Assembly: GCA_032622095.1 (NCBI GenBank)
Contig: CP136062.1
Coordinates: 744,001-808,000 of the forward strand
Direction: 5' to 3'
Origin: Siphonodentalium dalli
Taxonomy: Eukaryota > Mollusca > Scaphopoda > Gadilida > Siphonodentaliidae
Length of the DNA stretch: 64,000 nt
Below, piece by piece: positions 32,986 through 44,850 of this stretch; positions within the stretch are counted from its first letter, which is position 1, and each line of letters opens with the position of its first letter. The translations under genes and the position numbers were made by a program. Under the pieces are notes generated by a model that did not search any database, was not told where the DNA came from, and saw only the letters and a program-made list of their open reading frames with translations.

Positions 32986-34962
32986 GGAGAAACGATACGA
33001 TACGCGTAAAAGTTTCGTCAATCATCATTATTGAAATCGAATCATCTTATTGGATATATACATATCATGTTGCTACAATTCCTGTTCGTTTCAAGTGTTA
33101 CCGGGTATAGTGTGACGACAATATTGTTATCCCTACACGACCATGCGTATACGATCTTACACGGGTTATGTGTTAATGTATCTATGTTATAGATGAAGGT
33201 TTCTGTCGGATATGGTGCCACGTATAAGGCGAAGTAAGATTAATATCGGGCGATATGTTTCAGCCGAGGTCCGTGCATATAAACTCCAAGTTTTCGAGCT
33301 TGCGTCCTGAGGCACACAATACCATTTTGGCAGGGGGGGGGGGGTGGCGGTAATACAAACTTTACAGGAAGGTATGTCGGAGTGGGTGGGTTACCCGAAG
33401 GGCAAAAACACGAGTTTTACAGCCTCATGCAAATTTTTTACTAAAGACCTTTTGTGCCCTTATTTGACATTTTTACAGTTTAAAACATATTATAAGAATT
33501 TATTTTAAACAGCAAAAACACCATATTTATGTTACTGGGGCCTCATATGGGCACTAGTGGAGATGACATTAAGCTATGGCATGTTGTATGTTGGACGGTG
33601 TGGTGAACAAATTCATTCCCGACACCATTCGGAAAGAAGCTTCGAGAAATGTAAAACTGAAATAAATAAACTTTCTTGATGTAAATAAAGCCTAGATCAT
33701 TGTGTGAGCAACTGTCTCAAACATTAATGTGACTATCATTGGCTAGAATATAACTGTCATCACACTGTTCATTTGTGCATTTATCCAATCAGTGAATTAT
33801 TTGCATGTCTATCAACTCATATGTCCTGTTATTCTCACAACATCCAAAATATCAAAGTCTGGCATAGTGACTGTTTGTCATTTATTATAACAGAAGTTGC
33901 TCCAGTGGACTAACAAAAGTGTTAAGATATAATGCTAGATAATGGGCTGATTTACAGACTAATCGGGAATTGGTTAGAAATTATGGAATTGTGTGTATCC
34001 TGTACAATGACCTAAGTTCGCATATATAAATAAACCTGTCCTGATGTAACTAATACTTAGATCATTGTGTGCATGGGAAAAGAGCGATCAACTGTCTCAA
34101 ACATTAATGTGACTATCAGTGGGTATAATTGGTATCTTGGTACATGAGAAAACATATAATACACTATGTACAAATGAGAACGCTCCGGTCCAAATATTTG
34201 AAAATACACATGAAAACAGTAAATACAGTAAACAATCATCACACACCCAATATAATAACAACAAATATGCATGTATATATACGTAAACATATAAGTATTT
34301 CCGTAAATAATTACAACCTATAAAAATGGACTGTTGAGTGTATAGCAGAACTTTTGCTTGTAAAAATATGAGACTATAAGATGTATTTTAAAATAAATTT
34401 TAAAGCAAATTATTCAACATTTAAATAAATGCAATCAGTTTCCGCTCTATTCAATTGTGTTGTGTACACCAATATATGCGTGAGTTATGGTAGAAACATT
34501 AGTCGAAACCGTCATAGGATTTTGTTCAATCCAATTTTGATGAAACTTGATAGTTTGCGGAGCTTGATCATGTCTGTATGTGTGCATGCATGCGTGTGTT
34601 ATCGACTAAAATTTGGGTTGTATGCCTACTTTACTCCCGGGAACAATATGGGCGGGTCCAATTTCAAGTGCGACCGTGTCATTGACCTTGACCTTGCTCA
34701 TGTACGCTCATATAGGGATGTTTCTGGACCGATCGAACAATATTTTACACAGACGGAGGCGATCACAAATAAATCCCTAAATAGCCCGGACGAAGTCAAG
34801 GACATCAGCGAGTGTGTATATATTTATGCATCTCAGCATATATCCATTGACATTCTGCTTTGAGACTATATAATATGTCGGCTTGAATGTCCGACATAAG
34901 TGTTGCAGGAAATAACACTCCCCACCACTTGTTCGCAGGCACTTAATATTCGCACATCACAT
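32986..34962. other. Stretch without a recognisable gene
   Basis: A run of about 13 G lies near 33337-33350. A block of about 100 bases (AAATAAAC, TAGATCATTGTGTG, CAACTGTCTCAAACATTAATG) at 33661-33760 recurs at 34026-34130. The open frame at 34429-34863 has no recognisable domain and runs through a TGACCTTGACC word common in noncoding repeats here. Confidence 0.4.
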
Positions 34963-35082
34963 GACACAAGTTCACAATCAATGAATATACAGGACACCAG
35001 TTCACAATCAATGAATATACAGGACACCAATTCACAATCAATGAATATACTGGACACCAATTCACAATCAATGAATATTTAA
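34963..35082 (+). repeat. 30-bp tandem repeat, four units
   Basis: Unit AGTTCACAATCAATG followed by AATATACAGGACACC, with G/A and A/T variants. The period is a multiple of three, so both strands stay open. Units are contiguous without unique spacers, so this is not a CRISPR array. Confidence 0.9.
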
Positions 35083-38000
35083 ACATCACACCGTATTGGT
35101 CAGTAACATATGCTAGGCTATATTGGTTGGATCATAATTCACACTACAGGCCACAACTGTTGTGGCAATACATAATGGGGAGGTAATCCAATTCAACAAA
35201 TGTAACCACAGGAAAACGTTCATACTAATTTTCTGGCAATTTACTAATTGCTGACATCCAAGGGGTTAACTAATATGCACAGCTATACGGGACGTGATTT
35301 GCACGTAACAACTTTGAAATTTGGAAGTAATCCAAAAATGTCAAAACTATTTAATCATTCTACAAAAGTCTATCATTTGTCTGATTCATTGTCGATCAAT
35401 TTATACTGCCTCACTTACAATGTATGTGATCCTAAATGGACCCAATAACTGATTAATCGAGTTCAACAAAAGAACTTATTGTCGCCTATTTTGACCATCA
35501 TTAACTAACATGATTGACATGATTCATTCTTTTCATCGCACAATCCGCTAACAAGCCATCTCTAATAGTGAGTCATTGTCCAACATTCATTGAATTGATT
35601 TTATTAAGTTGATTTTATTGCAATAGCAGATTTTTCTTTCATAGCCTCCAATTATATCAACAAATTGTCTGTATTTTTACTCAAGCAAATTTGGGGTCGT
35701 GACCTTAAATATAATCGATAGTTTGTAATAATTTTGTGACAAGAAAAGTATATGTTCTTATTATCCAAATTTGATCATACTATTCTATTACGGATATCCT
35801 GTGCCGTCAACAGACTGTTAGACACATGTGTTTCATGTCGGCCTGATATTACCCGCAGGCACTCTAGAATACCGCAGTAGATTTTATGATGCTATACATT
35901 TTATCATACAATTTCATAATGCTTCATTATTCCATGCATGTATTCTCGGTGCATCCATCAGCACATTCGTCAAGGGGGACTAGGATATCGTAACTTTTCA
36001 AGTTAAAACGATTGACGGAATTGTCAAATCTGATAAAATTTAGGTTTATTTGGATCCTAAACACTATAGCCCCATGGTTATTTGATGAGCATCCTCTGAA
36101 GCATTATAACTTTCACATGAATTTGAGTGGAACCATTTCAAACACAAGATAACACAAGATCACCAATCACGATGCATTAACATGGATTTATCATTTTGGA
36201 GCAAACTTTTAGACTTTGTCGAGTGTTTTGTAACTCTGATTACAACCTAACCATGCATGTAGATATATTCATGCAAAACCAAGGAACTAGTTTTGTGTGG
36301 AATTTGCCATTATTTCCACACAAGTGATTTTAATAGTTCAACTTGTTTCCAAAAACTATTCCATGACCACAGTTTATTTATTTTGAGTGACCACAATTTA
36401 TTTATTTTTAGTTTAGTGAACCACTCAAAAATGACTTATTTCCGGAAACCAAACCGTAAATAATCCACACTAGACCTTTTGTCAGAGTCATATTGTACTT
36501 ATTTTGTGTGGGAGACTGGCATATATAAGAGAATGCTCTGGCCATGAATGAACTGAAATTGCTGCAACAGCGCAGCTCCCACCATGAACGGGTTAAGATG
36601 TATAACATTAGTGTGTGGTATATATTTGTCTAGTTGGTTCATTTGCGGAATGTCTGTGATGTATATGACTACTTTGGGTTTAACATGTGTTTGATCATTC
36701 ATGTCTCAAATCTTGAGAATCCTCCATGTAGTATATTGCCGTATAACCATACCATGGGCCTGTTGATTTTATTAAATCAGTACCTATCCAATCAGTTATA
36801 TTTGTAGATCTTTAGCCAAATTTGTAAAACATATTCTGGTCTTCCGTTCAAAATGGCGACAAGTAAGCAACGATGCGACCAGTGTCAGCGATGTTAGAGA
36901 AATATTCTTAACTTGGATGCAGATGGGACCTAACAAGTGGCTATTTTAACTTAAGTGGAATATCGATAACGTGTTCTGATTAGCTGAGCTCACAACATGT
37001 GGAACACAAAAGAGAAATCTGACACTGTGTTTACTGCGGGAAAATATTGGAAAATAATGGATGATTCAACCGTAATTCTATTGGAATACAAATCATGGAT
37101 AGATATTGTAATATCAGCCGAAAGAAAATAATATTTGTTAGAAAATGGTTTTAGCATGGGGAAACAGGCCCGTATGGGTCGCTGAAATTGAAAAGTCATA
37201 CATATATATGTAATTGTAATTGGCACCCTTATTGAGGTTAGCACTGACTATCTATATACTGCATGTCAACCTAAGTAAATATTATGGACGATTTGTATAG
37301 GAGAGTTCTTATGATGGGGACCGGCAACGTGCAAACTGGGAGCAGAACTATATGTATGCACAGCCGTCCTGTTTGTTATGGAAATGGGTTTGAAGTCAAA
37401 GTTCAGTCGACAAAAACAATGGTAAATGCGACGCGTGTAGTAACAGCCATTATTGGGGTCAAATATGTCAACATAAGGCACGCCCACACCATCTTACTGC
37501 ACAGAAAATATAGATTTAAAACATTGTAAACAAGACCAGATTTAGTTGAAAACAGTCATTGTTCATTTTGCCGTTGGACCTGTATGGCTAGTTAACATCC
37601 CTCAATTTTGTTCTATCTCTAACTCTATGATTAATTAACATTGGTCAAACACCAGAAAGGCAATGCAAGGAATGAAATAGATTTCACTAGTGTGGGGGCA
37701 AGTGTTCAAAAACTGGTTCCTTGTATACTTTTTTAGTAGAAGCATGGCATGTATATTTTCAACATCGGGATGGGTTGTGCTAAATAATTGGACTCTATTC
37801 CAATTTTTTAATGTCACGTGACCTCCAAATCCAAGATGGCTGCCATCACAAGCGAAAATCAGGATATTTTCGAGGATTTTTGTCCATGTTTTTGAGCAAA
37901 TCTACCTCAAATAGCCGCGATATGTCCCAAATCATCCAATCCACTTGCCTTTATGGTTTACTGGTTTAGTCGAAACAGCAGATGTGATCAGGAAGGTCAG

Positions 38001-39083
38001 AGTTAACATTATGGGTTGTTTAGTGATTTTCGTTTTGAGGGCTAGGAGTGATTTACAAGCATTTGTTCACCATATCGGTACCCTCTCATCTTGTTTTACA
38101 TCCGGCTCGATAACAAATTGGAATAGAGTCTTAAGATGTTATAATCGTGAGCAGATAACTGTATTTAGGTAATGTGAAACCAATACAATATCTACTTTTA
38201 GCCCAATAATTGTTTGAACATGATTTTGGCGTTAAATGTGGACATGTAAAAACTACTCCGCACATATATAGAGAACCGGAGCCACCGCGAGTAAGTTGCA
38301 AAGAATCGGAGCCATCAACAGAGAACCGGAACCTTCACCATATTTTCAGTATAGCTGCTTTTCTCCAAAACAAATAAAATGCGGGGTATAGTTGATTTTT
38401 TTGGTGGATGTCAGAGGCTCCATATTTTAAACGTTACGACGAATTTTTATGAGCATTTGTTTGTAAACAAATGTTGTGGAAATGAAGAATTGTACTCAGC
38501 AACTGAAAAATACCGAGTAATTTCCCAATAACATTCGAAATTCTGACGATAAACTGACTCGATTTTGTTTGGGACATATATTACTAACCTTCATGTGTGC
38601 GTCCATGCATTGCTGCTCCTTCTGGTGTAATGGTTCTAGGTAACACGTGGAAGAAAACTTGCTGTCAGTATGACGATGTCACGAAAATGAGCAAAAGTAC
38701 AAAGAATCGGAAACTTTGCTCTGTAGAGTATGTAAATATTGCTTGGTAGAGAACCAAATCGACAGTAGCAGTTCCCCCACAGGTTCATTCGATAATTGTG
38801 AAGGCTAATCAATTTCGGCAAACTACAGATATCCAATCCGCTATCACAACTGAGATCGCCGGTCGGATACTAACTAGAAAAAGCCAGTGATATATGTATG
38901 ACATGTATAGGCACGAAACTTCAAATATGTCAACGCAACGGTACACTATTGGTTGTGCATTGTTTCTTTGAATGCGTTTAATGTAATATTATTATTGAAA
39001 AGTTAATCGATTATACATGTATTTATTGGTGATGACATAATTCACATATGGTAGGATATACAATATTTAAAGTGTTCATTTTT
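35083..39083. other. Long stretch without a recognisable gene
   Basis: I see no coding domain. It includes a CAAGATGGCTGCCAT word near 37838 and GAGAACCGGAGCC repeated near 38270-38335. The small open frames at 37284-37529 and elsewhere are unremarkable and overlap on both strands. Confidence 0.4.
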
Positions 39084-39407
39084 TTAATCCCAGTTGACAG
39101 AATCAGACATTTCTTCGGATGAATACGCACTGTCCAACAGATATGTGTACTCCTCCATAAGTTCAATTTCCAGGTCCCAATCCTCGAGCTGGTGTTGGTA
39201 ACTGTGACATTCTGAACAGGTAAAAGATGATTGTGAGCTAGTACTTCAAAAATCTATGTCCCGATATGAACTTTCAGAAGACCAATTGTCTGATCCGCTC
39301 TCTGATCCGCTCTCTGATCTGCTCTCTGATCCGCTGTCGTTATTTATTCCATAACGTAATGCCTCAGGCCAGTCGAAAATTGGTTGCTCGTCATCTTCAT
39401 TATATTG
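39084..39407 (-). pseudogene. Acidic, Ser-rich coding remnant of unknown function
   Basis: I cannot name this protein. On the minus strand one frame reads YNEDDEQPIFDWPEALRYG, then four Gly/Arg-Ser-Glu-Ser repeats from a 12-bp microsatellite, SDNWSSESSYRDIDF, a TGA (39246-39248), then SSFTCSECHSYQHQLEDWDL, IELMEEYTYLLDSAY and SSEEMSDSVNWD, ending at TAA 39084-39086. The composition (acidic, aromatic, Ser-rich) is protein-like and unlike the surrounding DNA. The same frame enters a KFQ-repeat encoded by a 9-bp microsatellite upstream and closes in the 15-bp repeat. The single TGA could be a disabling mutation, or an unseen splice junction could bypass it. No upstream exon is recognised. Confidence 0.4.
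39288..39336 (+). repeat. 12-bp microsatellite, four units
   Basis: Unit TCTGATCCGCTC with one C/T variant. On the minus strand it encodes GSES or RSES repeats in the frame of the acidic remnant. Confidence 0.9.
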
Positions 39408-39520
39408 AAATTTTTGAAATTTTTGAAATTTTTGAAATTTTTGAAATTTTTGAAATTTTTGAAGTTTTTGAAATTTTAGAAGTTTTGGAAATTTTTGAAA
39501 GTTTTTGAAAGTTTTTGAAT
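39405..39520 (+). repeat. 9-bp microsatellite decaying outward
   Basis: Unit TTGAAATTT repeated about eight times from 39405, then variants to about 39520. On the minus strand it reads KFQ repeats continuous with the acidic remnant. Confidence 0.9.
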
Positions 39521-39536
39521 TTTTTTGGACACGCCC

Positions 39537-39642
39537 AATCTGAGGTCAACGAATCTGAGGTTAACGAATCTGGGGTCAACGAATCTGAGGTCAACGAATC
39601 TGAGGTTAACGAATCTGGGGTCAACGAATCTGAGGTTAACGA
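39537..39642 (+). repeat. 15-bp tandem repeat, seven units
   Basis: Unit AATCTGAGGTCAACG with regular GGTC/GGTT and GAGG/GGGG variants. The variant order (two different units then a third type) repeats, hinting at a 45-bp higher-order unit. Confidence 0.9.
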
Positions 39643-40720
39643 GCCCCAGTCTGAGTAAACTCATACCTAAATATTCATTACAACATTGAATATTAGGTCT
39701 GACGGATAACATCGCTATCTCATTTCCAAGCCCTCGGGATTCCGTAATTTGATTGATTGCGTAAATTATTTTCCGTCCAATGAAAGTGTTAGTGGGCGGA
39801 AACTCCCATAATGTCACCTCTAAATATAGTAACAGAGCGGATTTCGAGGCTTGCAAATACAACAGCGACAGAAAAAATGGCTTCGAAATTATATATTCGG
39901 TACGATTCCGATTAATTTGAACTCCTATCCAATTCAAATAAGGAGGGTGGTAATTGCTCTACTGCACGGGTTATATATTTGGCTCCTCTCAACATTTCAA
40001 TGTAAGAATAATTTTTGCCTTCATATAATAGATGCCGGTCAACGAATATATGCGTCAATACAATATTTGTGTTCATATTTGCTCAACTAATGAACAATAT
40101 TGTTGCTTTCCTTTTCCAATACATTTAGTTGTGAACATAAACTTGTGGGAAATAAAGATATTCATCTATACATAAATATTCATCTATATAAATATTTTAT
40201 TCCATAAATTGTTCTTATCATTCCTGCAGATATGGGATTATGGATCCCCTTGGTTGATTCAAGTGGGTGTTCAGCAATGCGACTCTTTTGCAATTGTCAA
40301 ACGAAAAGTCCCGCTGCATCCTGAATAAATGTCAGTTGTTTAAATTTGACACAATCATGTAGATTAATGGGTTGGTTCTTGAATTGGCATGGGGTTATCC
40401 TACACGGATAAGTGACATAATTTTGCCATTGCGACTCATTTCACCATATGGATCGCAGCGACCATAATATAATAGTACAAATGCTCTCTGCGTGGAGCGC
40501 TGTGGTGTTGGGAGCGGTGGGTTTATCAACATTTTCTTTAAACATTCGCCGAACAAACGGTCGTGAATAAACGTGCGTAGCTGCCAATAATTTCACCAGC
40601 AATGGCCTTAAACCACATCATTCATGCACCGGGTTATAAAGGCCTTCCTATTTGCAATTCAGGTCAGTAATCGGACAACACCATGTCCACATCGCTCTGT
40701 CCGTTTAAAGCACCGTTTCC
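39643..40720. other. Stretch without a recognisable gene
   Basis: No domain or repeat is recognised. Confidence 0.35.
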
Positions 40721-40996
40721 ATGTACTGTGTGGATGTACACATGGCACAAATTGCAAACGAGGTATTCATTCTGTCCAAAATATCATCATTTGGGATCGC
40801 AGAGGTAGTAGAGTCTGTTCAGGTGTACAACGAGACAACATGTGAGATATGCGGATTTAAAACTAAATACAGGTATAGCCTGAAGATACATAAATCAAGT
40901 CGTCATGGAACCATGTCTCACGTGTGCTACAGCATCCATATGAGACCCAAGCTCAGAAAAACACAATGTGTGTGGAATTTGTATATGATGGAATAA
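40721..40996 (+). CDS. Open frame with a single C2H2 zinc finger
   Basis: The 91-codon frame contains CEICGFKTKYRYSLKIH followed by KSSRH. This is C-x2-C-x12-H-x4-H with the expected aromatic after the second Cys and a Leu before the first His, so it reads as a plausible C2H2 finger near residues 43-64. Such fingers bind DNA or RNA. Here it stands alone, without the usual linked tandem fingers or a second domain. The ATG at 40721 is simply the first in frame. No splice sites were judged convincing. It could be an exon of a finger gene, a transposon fragment, or chance. Confidence 0.3.
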   Translation: MYCVDVHMAQIANEVFILSKISSFGIAEVVESVQVYNETTCEICGFKTKYRYSLKIHKSSRHGTMSHVCYSIHMRPKLRKTQCVWNLYMME

Positions 40997-41099
40997 TAAT
41001 GGGCAGATTCTAAGTGGAATCAGTTTATATTTTTATAGTCGAAAAAGGGAGATAGCTCCGTCACAAATCATCAAATCTGAATCACATTCAAAGTAAACT

Positions 41100-41490
41100 T
41101 GAAAAATGTGATGGATATCCCTGATGTCAAGTTTATTTGGGATTAGTTGATATTAACTGGAATTTTCCGGACAACACGAAAAAGGCAATTTATAGTTCTG
41201 AAAATGACTATAGGTCTAATAAAAATAAACTGACCGGAACGATATTAGAAGTCGACCTCAATAACGTAATGTTTATTACTCGTACAAAGTGTCGTTCCGA
41301 TCGGATATTATTCACCAGAGTTATTTTCCGGACAAAGTGAAGATAGCAATTTCTAAGTAAAAGAAAAGAATCATAACTCAGAGAAAAAAGATCATCGGAC
41401 TAGAACCATAATTGAAATTGACTTCAATAATATAATTTTCATTCCTCATACGAAGTGTCTTTCTATCAGATAATTTGAACTGGAGTTAAC
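41100..41490 (+). repeat. Degenerate tandem repeat, about 160-bp period
   Basis: Related blocks begin near 41100, 41235 and 41395. The last two share TAGAA..CATAATT/ATATTAG, GACTTCAATAA, TACGAAGTGTC and GATAATTTGAACTGGAGTTA or close variants, and TTTTCCGGACAA recurs. The 3' end runs into GACGGACACACGAACGG, a word type seen at the ends of dispersed invertebrate repeats. Confidence 0.6.
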
Positions 41491-42034
41491 AACATGACAA
41501 GAAATCAGACGGACACACGAACGGCCGCGCGATTACAATAGTTCTCCAAGTTATCAGTGCATGTGGGCCAATAAATGAACTTGAAAGTGAGGTTTTATCA
41601 TAATTAAATATGTTTTGCATTTTCACTGAAAAAGTTATGTTTGTTGCTACGTTCGTTTTAGCAGAGCGTGTTAATACGCTATCATTCAAACTGCCTGAGG
41701 GCGGTTATTATTAGAAAGTCCACGGTGGCAGACGCAATGTTGAAAGCTCGTTCCCCGTTTACCATTAGTGCTACCGTCATCACCAAAACTGTCGATACGT
41801 CACCAAAGGTTCTGGTAAAACGAGTTCAGCGAAAGGCTAGCAAAAAGCTCATTCGCCAGCCGTTCCTTCGACGTCTGGAACTCAGACCAAGACTCCGCGA
41901 ACTGGCGGTGATGTCGAGAGCAGTGATATTTATGCTCTGCTGGTCCAAATTCTAGAGGATCAGATGCAATAGTCTAAGGATATGGCCACTATAACACGGC
42001 GTGTCGATGACCTATCTCGGTCTGGTTATGACCA

Positions 42035-42649
42035 TTGCGATCCCGAGAGCTACTCGGACCATGCGATGCCATATCTGACTCGTTGGAAACATCAGAGAAT
42101 ACACTTGAACATACGAGCAGCATGCTCAAATCAGCCGCCGACCAATTGAAAATCAAGGACATATGTGACGTCCCTGTCAATTCAGAACTAGCTGGCTGCA
42201 TTAATGATTGGTTCCGGAATGGCGTTGAGCCTGAAAAGTACTCTGAGATGGCAAAGGAGGGATGCAATGGTCGGCCTTCCAATTGCGAGGCGATCACTAC
42301 GGTGAAAACAAATCACCTTATTTGGGATGTATTGCCACCAGCCACTCGAGCAAATGATAAAAAAAAACTGATGGCGGCAAAACACTCCATGCTTAAAGGG
42401 CCACGATAATGACCAAGGCTGTTCACCAACTGGGAACAGAAAATGAAATTGACCCACAAAATGTTGTGGATTCAACACTGCAGGCGTTGGCGCTATTCGG
42501 CCATGCCAATCGGAATATCAATCTGTTTCGAATTAAGAGATCTGATCAGACCCGCACTGAAAGGCGAATATTACTCATTGTGTTCACCGTTCACAGCAGA
42601 ATTATTTGGTGACGATGTTTCAGAGCGGGTGAAACAAATTGGAGACTGA
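42035..42649 (+). pseudogene. DIRS gag-like remnant
   Basis: The frame reads DICDVPVNSELAGCINDWF, then KTNHLIWDVLPPATRANDKK. These match the 'VN..LA..IN..FR' and 'N..IW..L.P.TR..D' blocks of DIRS gag proteins. After a shift near 42405 it continues with DSTLQALALFGHANRNINL, and after a further shift near 42530 with RDLIRPALKGEYYSLCS and ELFGDDVSERVKQI, the usual gag C-terminal block. The piece upstream (41740-42030) carries DIYALLVQILEDQMQ and a TAG in the same style. Gag would package the element RNA. At least two frameshifts and one stop are visible. Confidence 0.7.
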
Positions 42650-42914
42650 AACTTGTTGACAACTAAACTTTAGCCGTCGGACGGTGGAAAAACACGAGGT
42701 CAACCAAGAGGACGTTATCGGGGTGGAGGTCCAATTCGTGACAGAGGCAGGGGACTGATACAATACAGTCCGAGAACAACTCCGTATCTAACACCACGAA
42801 GTTCAAAATACGGGATGCGCCGAGTCCGCGGTGTCCTCAGAGATACCTGTAGATGTTACTCCGTCCTACGGTAAGGTTAGATTAACTAATCCATTTATAG
42901 GATGAAAACTTTGT

Positions 42915-43597
42915 TTGTTTCTGACCGAATGGCAACAAATTACCTCAGATCCAAATGTTTTGGACATTATCAAGCACTGTCATCTTGAATTTGTAGAAGA
43001 TATCCCTCCAATACAATCACATATCTCCATGCCATCCGCGTTGACAACCGAGGGCAGACAAATTGATTTTGAAATCCTCCGACTGTTGGGGATGCAGGTT
43101 ACTGAACGGGTCGACTGGAGTCCTAATGGTTTCATATCGACCATATTTCTCTGGCAAAAGCCGAATGGTGAATATCGTATTATTCTGAATTTGAAACAAT
43201 TTAACAATTACATTGTCTATCGCCATTTTAAATTGGAGACACTAGAAAAAAGTTCTGGAAATGATCACGTCTAATTGTTTCACGGCGTCTATTGATCTTC
43301 GATACGCCTATTATTCGGTAGTCAAATGCCACCGGAAATATAAAAAAATTGGTTGGGGTGGTCAAATATACCAATTTTCTACCTTAGCGCAAGGCTTAGC
43401 ATGTGCACTGCGACTATTTACGAAATTACTGAAACCAGTATATTCCACGCTCAGCCGAAGGGTTTTTTAAATGACTCGATCATGATTGGAGATTATGCAG
43501 CAGAATGCTCCATTGCGGTGCTATCCACATGTCACATCATCAAAGCGCTTGGTTTTGCGATAAATCATGAAAAATCTGTCTTTATACCTGATCAATA
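42915..43597 (+). pseudogene. DIRS reverse transcriptase remnant
   Basis: This would encode the RNA-dependent DNA polymerase of a DIRS element. Visible blocks are the N-terminal WQQITSDPNVLDIIKHCHLE, FISTIFLWQKPNGEYRIILN, LKQFNNYIVYRHFKLETL, then after a frameshift near 43260 ASIDLRYAYYSV (motif A), YQFSTLAQGLACALRLFTK (motif B), and after another shift near 43460 FLNDSIMIGDY where a Y-x-DD-type motif C is expected. The first catalytic Asp of that motif is replaced by Asn. The order and spacing fit DIRS rather than Gypsy. RNase H and tyrosine recombinase domains are not recognised. Confidence 0.75.
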
Positions 43598-43839
43598 AAG
43601 TTGTCTAATTGTGGCCACTAACCGGGGAGAGGGAGCACAATCTACTGGACCTACCAAGGTTCGACCCAGACTGAGAACAGTTCTAGATCTGAAACTGATA
43701 CAATCCAGGAAAATGTTAGTTAATTTAATTAGCAGCTTTTGACTGGCCAGGGGGGGGGGGTGGACAGAACACACATCGGGCTGGGTGTGAGAACATTTTA
43801 AAATCGGAGCATGAAAATTGCAAAATTACGAATACATTT

Positions 43840-44105
43840 ACAACTGGTGACAATCGAAAGGCAGAAAATTATGCAAATATTGGTCTAAAAACAACAAATT
43901 TCCCACTGATAATTTGTTGGAAAATCAAACTACGAGAACAATTTCGACATGGTGATGGTGTGAAATTTCAAACTAATTTTCAATTGTTAAAACAATTTGA
44001 CCAAAGCGAAACAACCCTATCCAACCTCCACTGTGGCCACGTCCTTGTACATTGTTGGCGTACGTACAGGTGTTCAATAATAAATATTGACATCTCCCAA
44101 TTTAC
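43840..44105 (+). repeat. Dispersed repeat family D, copy 3
   Basis: It shares TATGCAAATATTGG, AAAATCAAACTACGAGAA, GGTGTGAAATTTC, CCACGTCCTTGTA and TTCAATAATAAATATTGACAT with the copies at 15735 and 29395. Confidence 0.65.
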
Positions 44106-44429
44106 ATTCGGTCTACATAATGCGGTTGCATGTATTGAATGTTGTTTGTTGGGTTTCTTGAGAGGTTCTGTGATTAATGTGCATGAAGTTGACTCATCGT
44201 GATAAATATCTGGAGCTTCGGACATAAATATAGCCTGCACCGTTAGCTTTCTATCAATGGACAAGTAAGGTTAGCCTAAGAAAGTAAGAATCTAAGAAGC
44301 GGAAGCCCAAACAAGTGGTGGAGGATCACAATTTTCCGGTGAATGTGTAGGCGATATAGCCTATTTTATCTTGGTGGACATGATAATTTACAACAAGCTA
44401 TTAAATATTTGGGCGAAGTCAAATGAAAA

Positions 44430-44850
44430 ACAATTAATTTTTCGTTGCTTAATCGCCTCCGTATATAGGTATAATCACGGAGATATATCATTGTGGATTC
44501 TTTTTGTGCCACCATTAGGCTATCTAAAAATAACGTACTATGTCTTGTGTGTCCGCCCAGCTGTTCAAAAATTGGATGTATGTTGTGCGTGGGGTCAAAA
44601 TCAAATCAAATAATTTTTCGTTGCTAAATGGCCTCTGTAGGCATAACCACAGCAGCCACGGGGCTATCCTTGTGGATTATTTTTGTGCCCATTAGTCCAT
44701 CTAAAAATCTCAAACTAGGTCATCGTCTAGCTGTTCAAAAATTGGGCGTAAGTCATGCGTGGTGAAAAATAAGTCATATTTCGTTGATAAATCGCCTCTG
44801 TAGGCATAAATACAGCAGACACGGTGCTATCCTAGCTGATTCTTCTTGTG
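44430..44850 (+). repeat. Tandem repeat, about 170-bp period, two and a half units
   Basis: Units begin at TTTTTCGTTGCTTAATCGCCTC (44438), its variant near 44616 and TTTCGTTGATAAATCGCCTC (44784). Shared blocks are CATAACCACAGCAG.CACGG, TTGTGGATT.TTTTTGTG, CATCTAAAAAT and GCTGTTCAAAAATTGG. Confidence 0.8.

Larger units (their letters stand above)
41740..43600 (+). mobile_element. DIRS-type retrotransposon remnant (gag and reverse transcriptase)
   Basis: Consecutive frames on the plus strand match a DIRS-like element: a gag-type protein (42035-42649), a short basic linker and the reverse transcriptase (42915-43597). DIRS elements integrate through a tyrosine recombinase, which I do not see downstream, and I could not find the expected inverted or split terminal repeats. 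Several frameshifts and stops show that it is dead. A polyG run and dispersed repeat D follow it from about 43750. Confidence 0.75.

Noticed and set aside
34429-34863. 144-codon open frame
   Set aside because: It has no recognisable domain, runs through a noncoding TGACCTTGACC repeat and lacks splice or promoter context.
34963-35082. Regular 30-bp repeat that could suggest a CRISPR array
   Set aside because: Units are contiguous with no unique spacers, there are no cas genes, and the context is an animal genome.
37284-37529. 81-codon plus-strand frame overlapping a minus-strand frame
   Set aside because: No domain, no splice support, and both strands are open.
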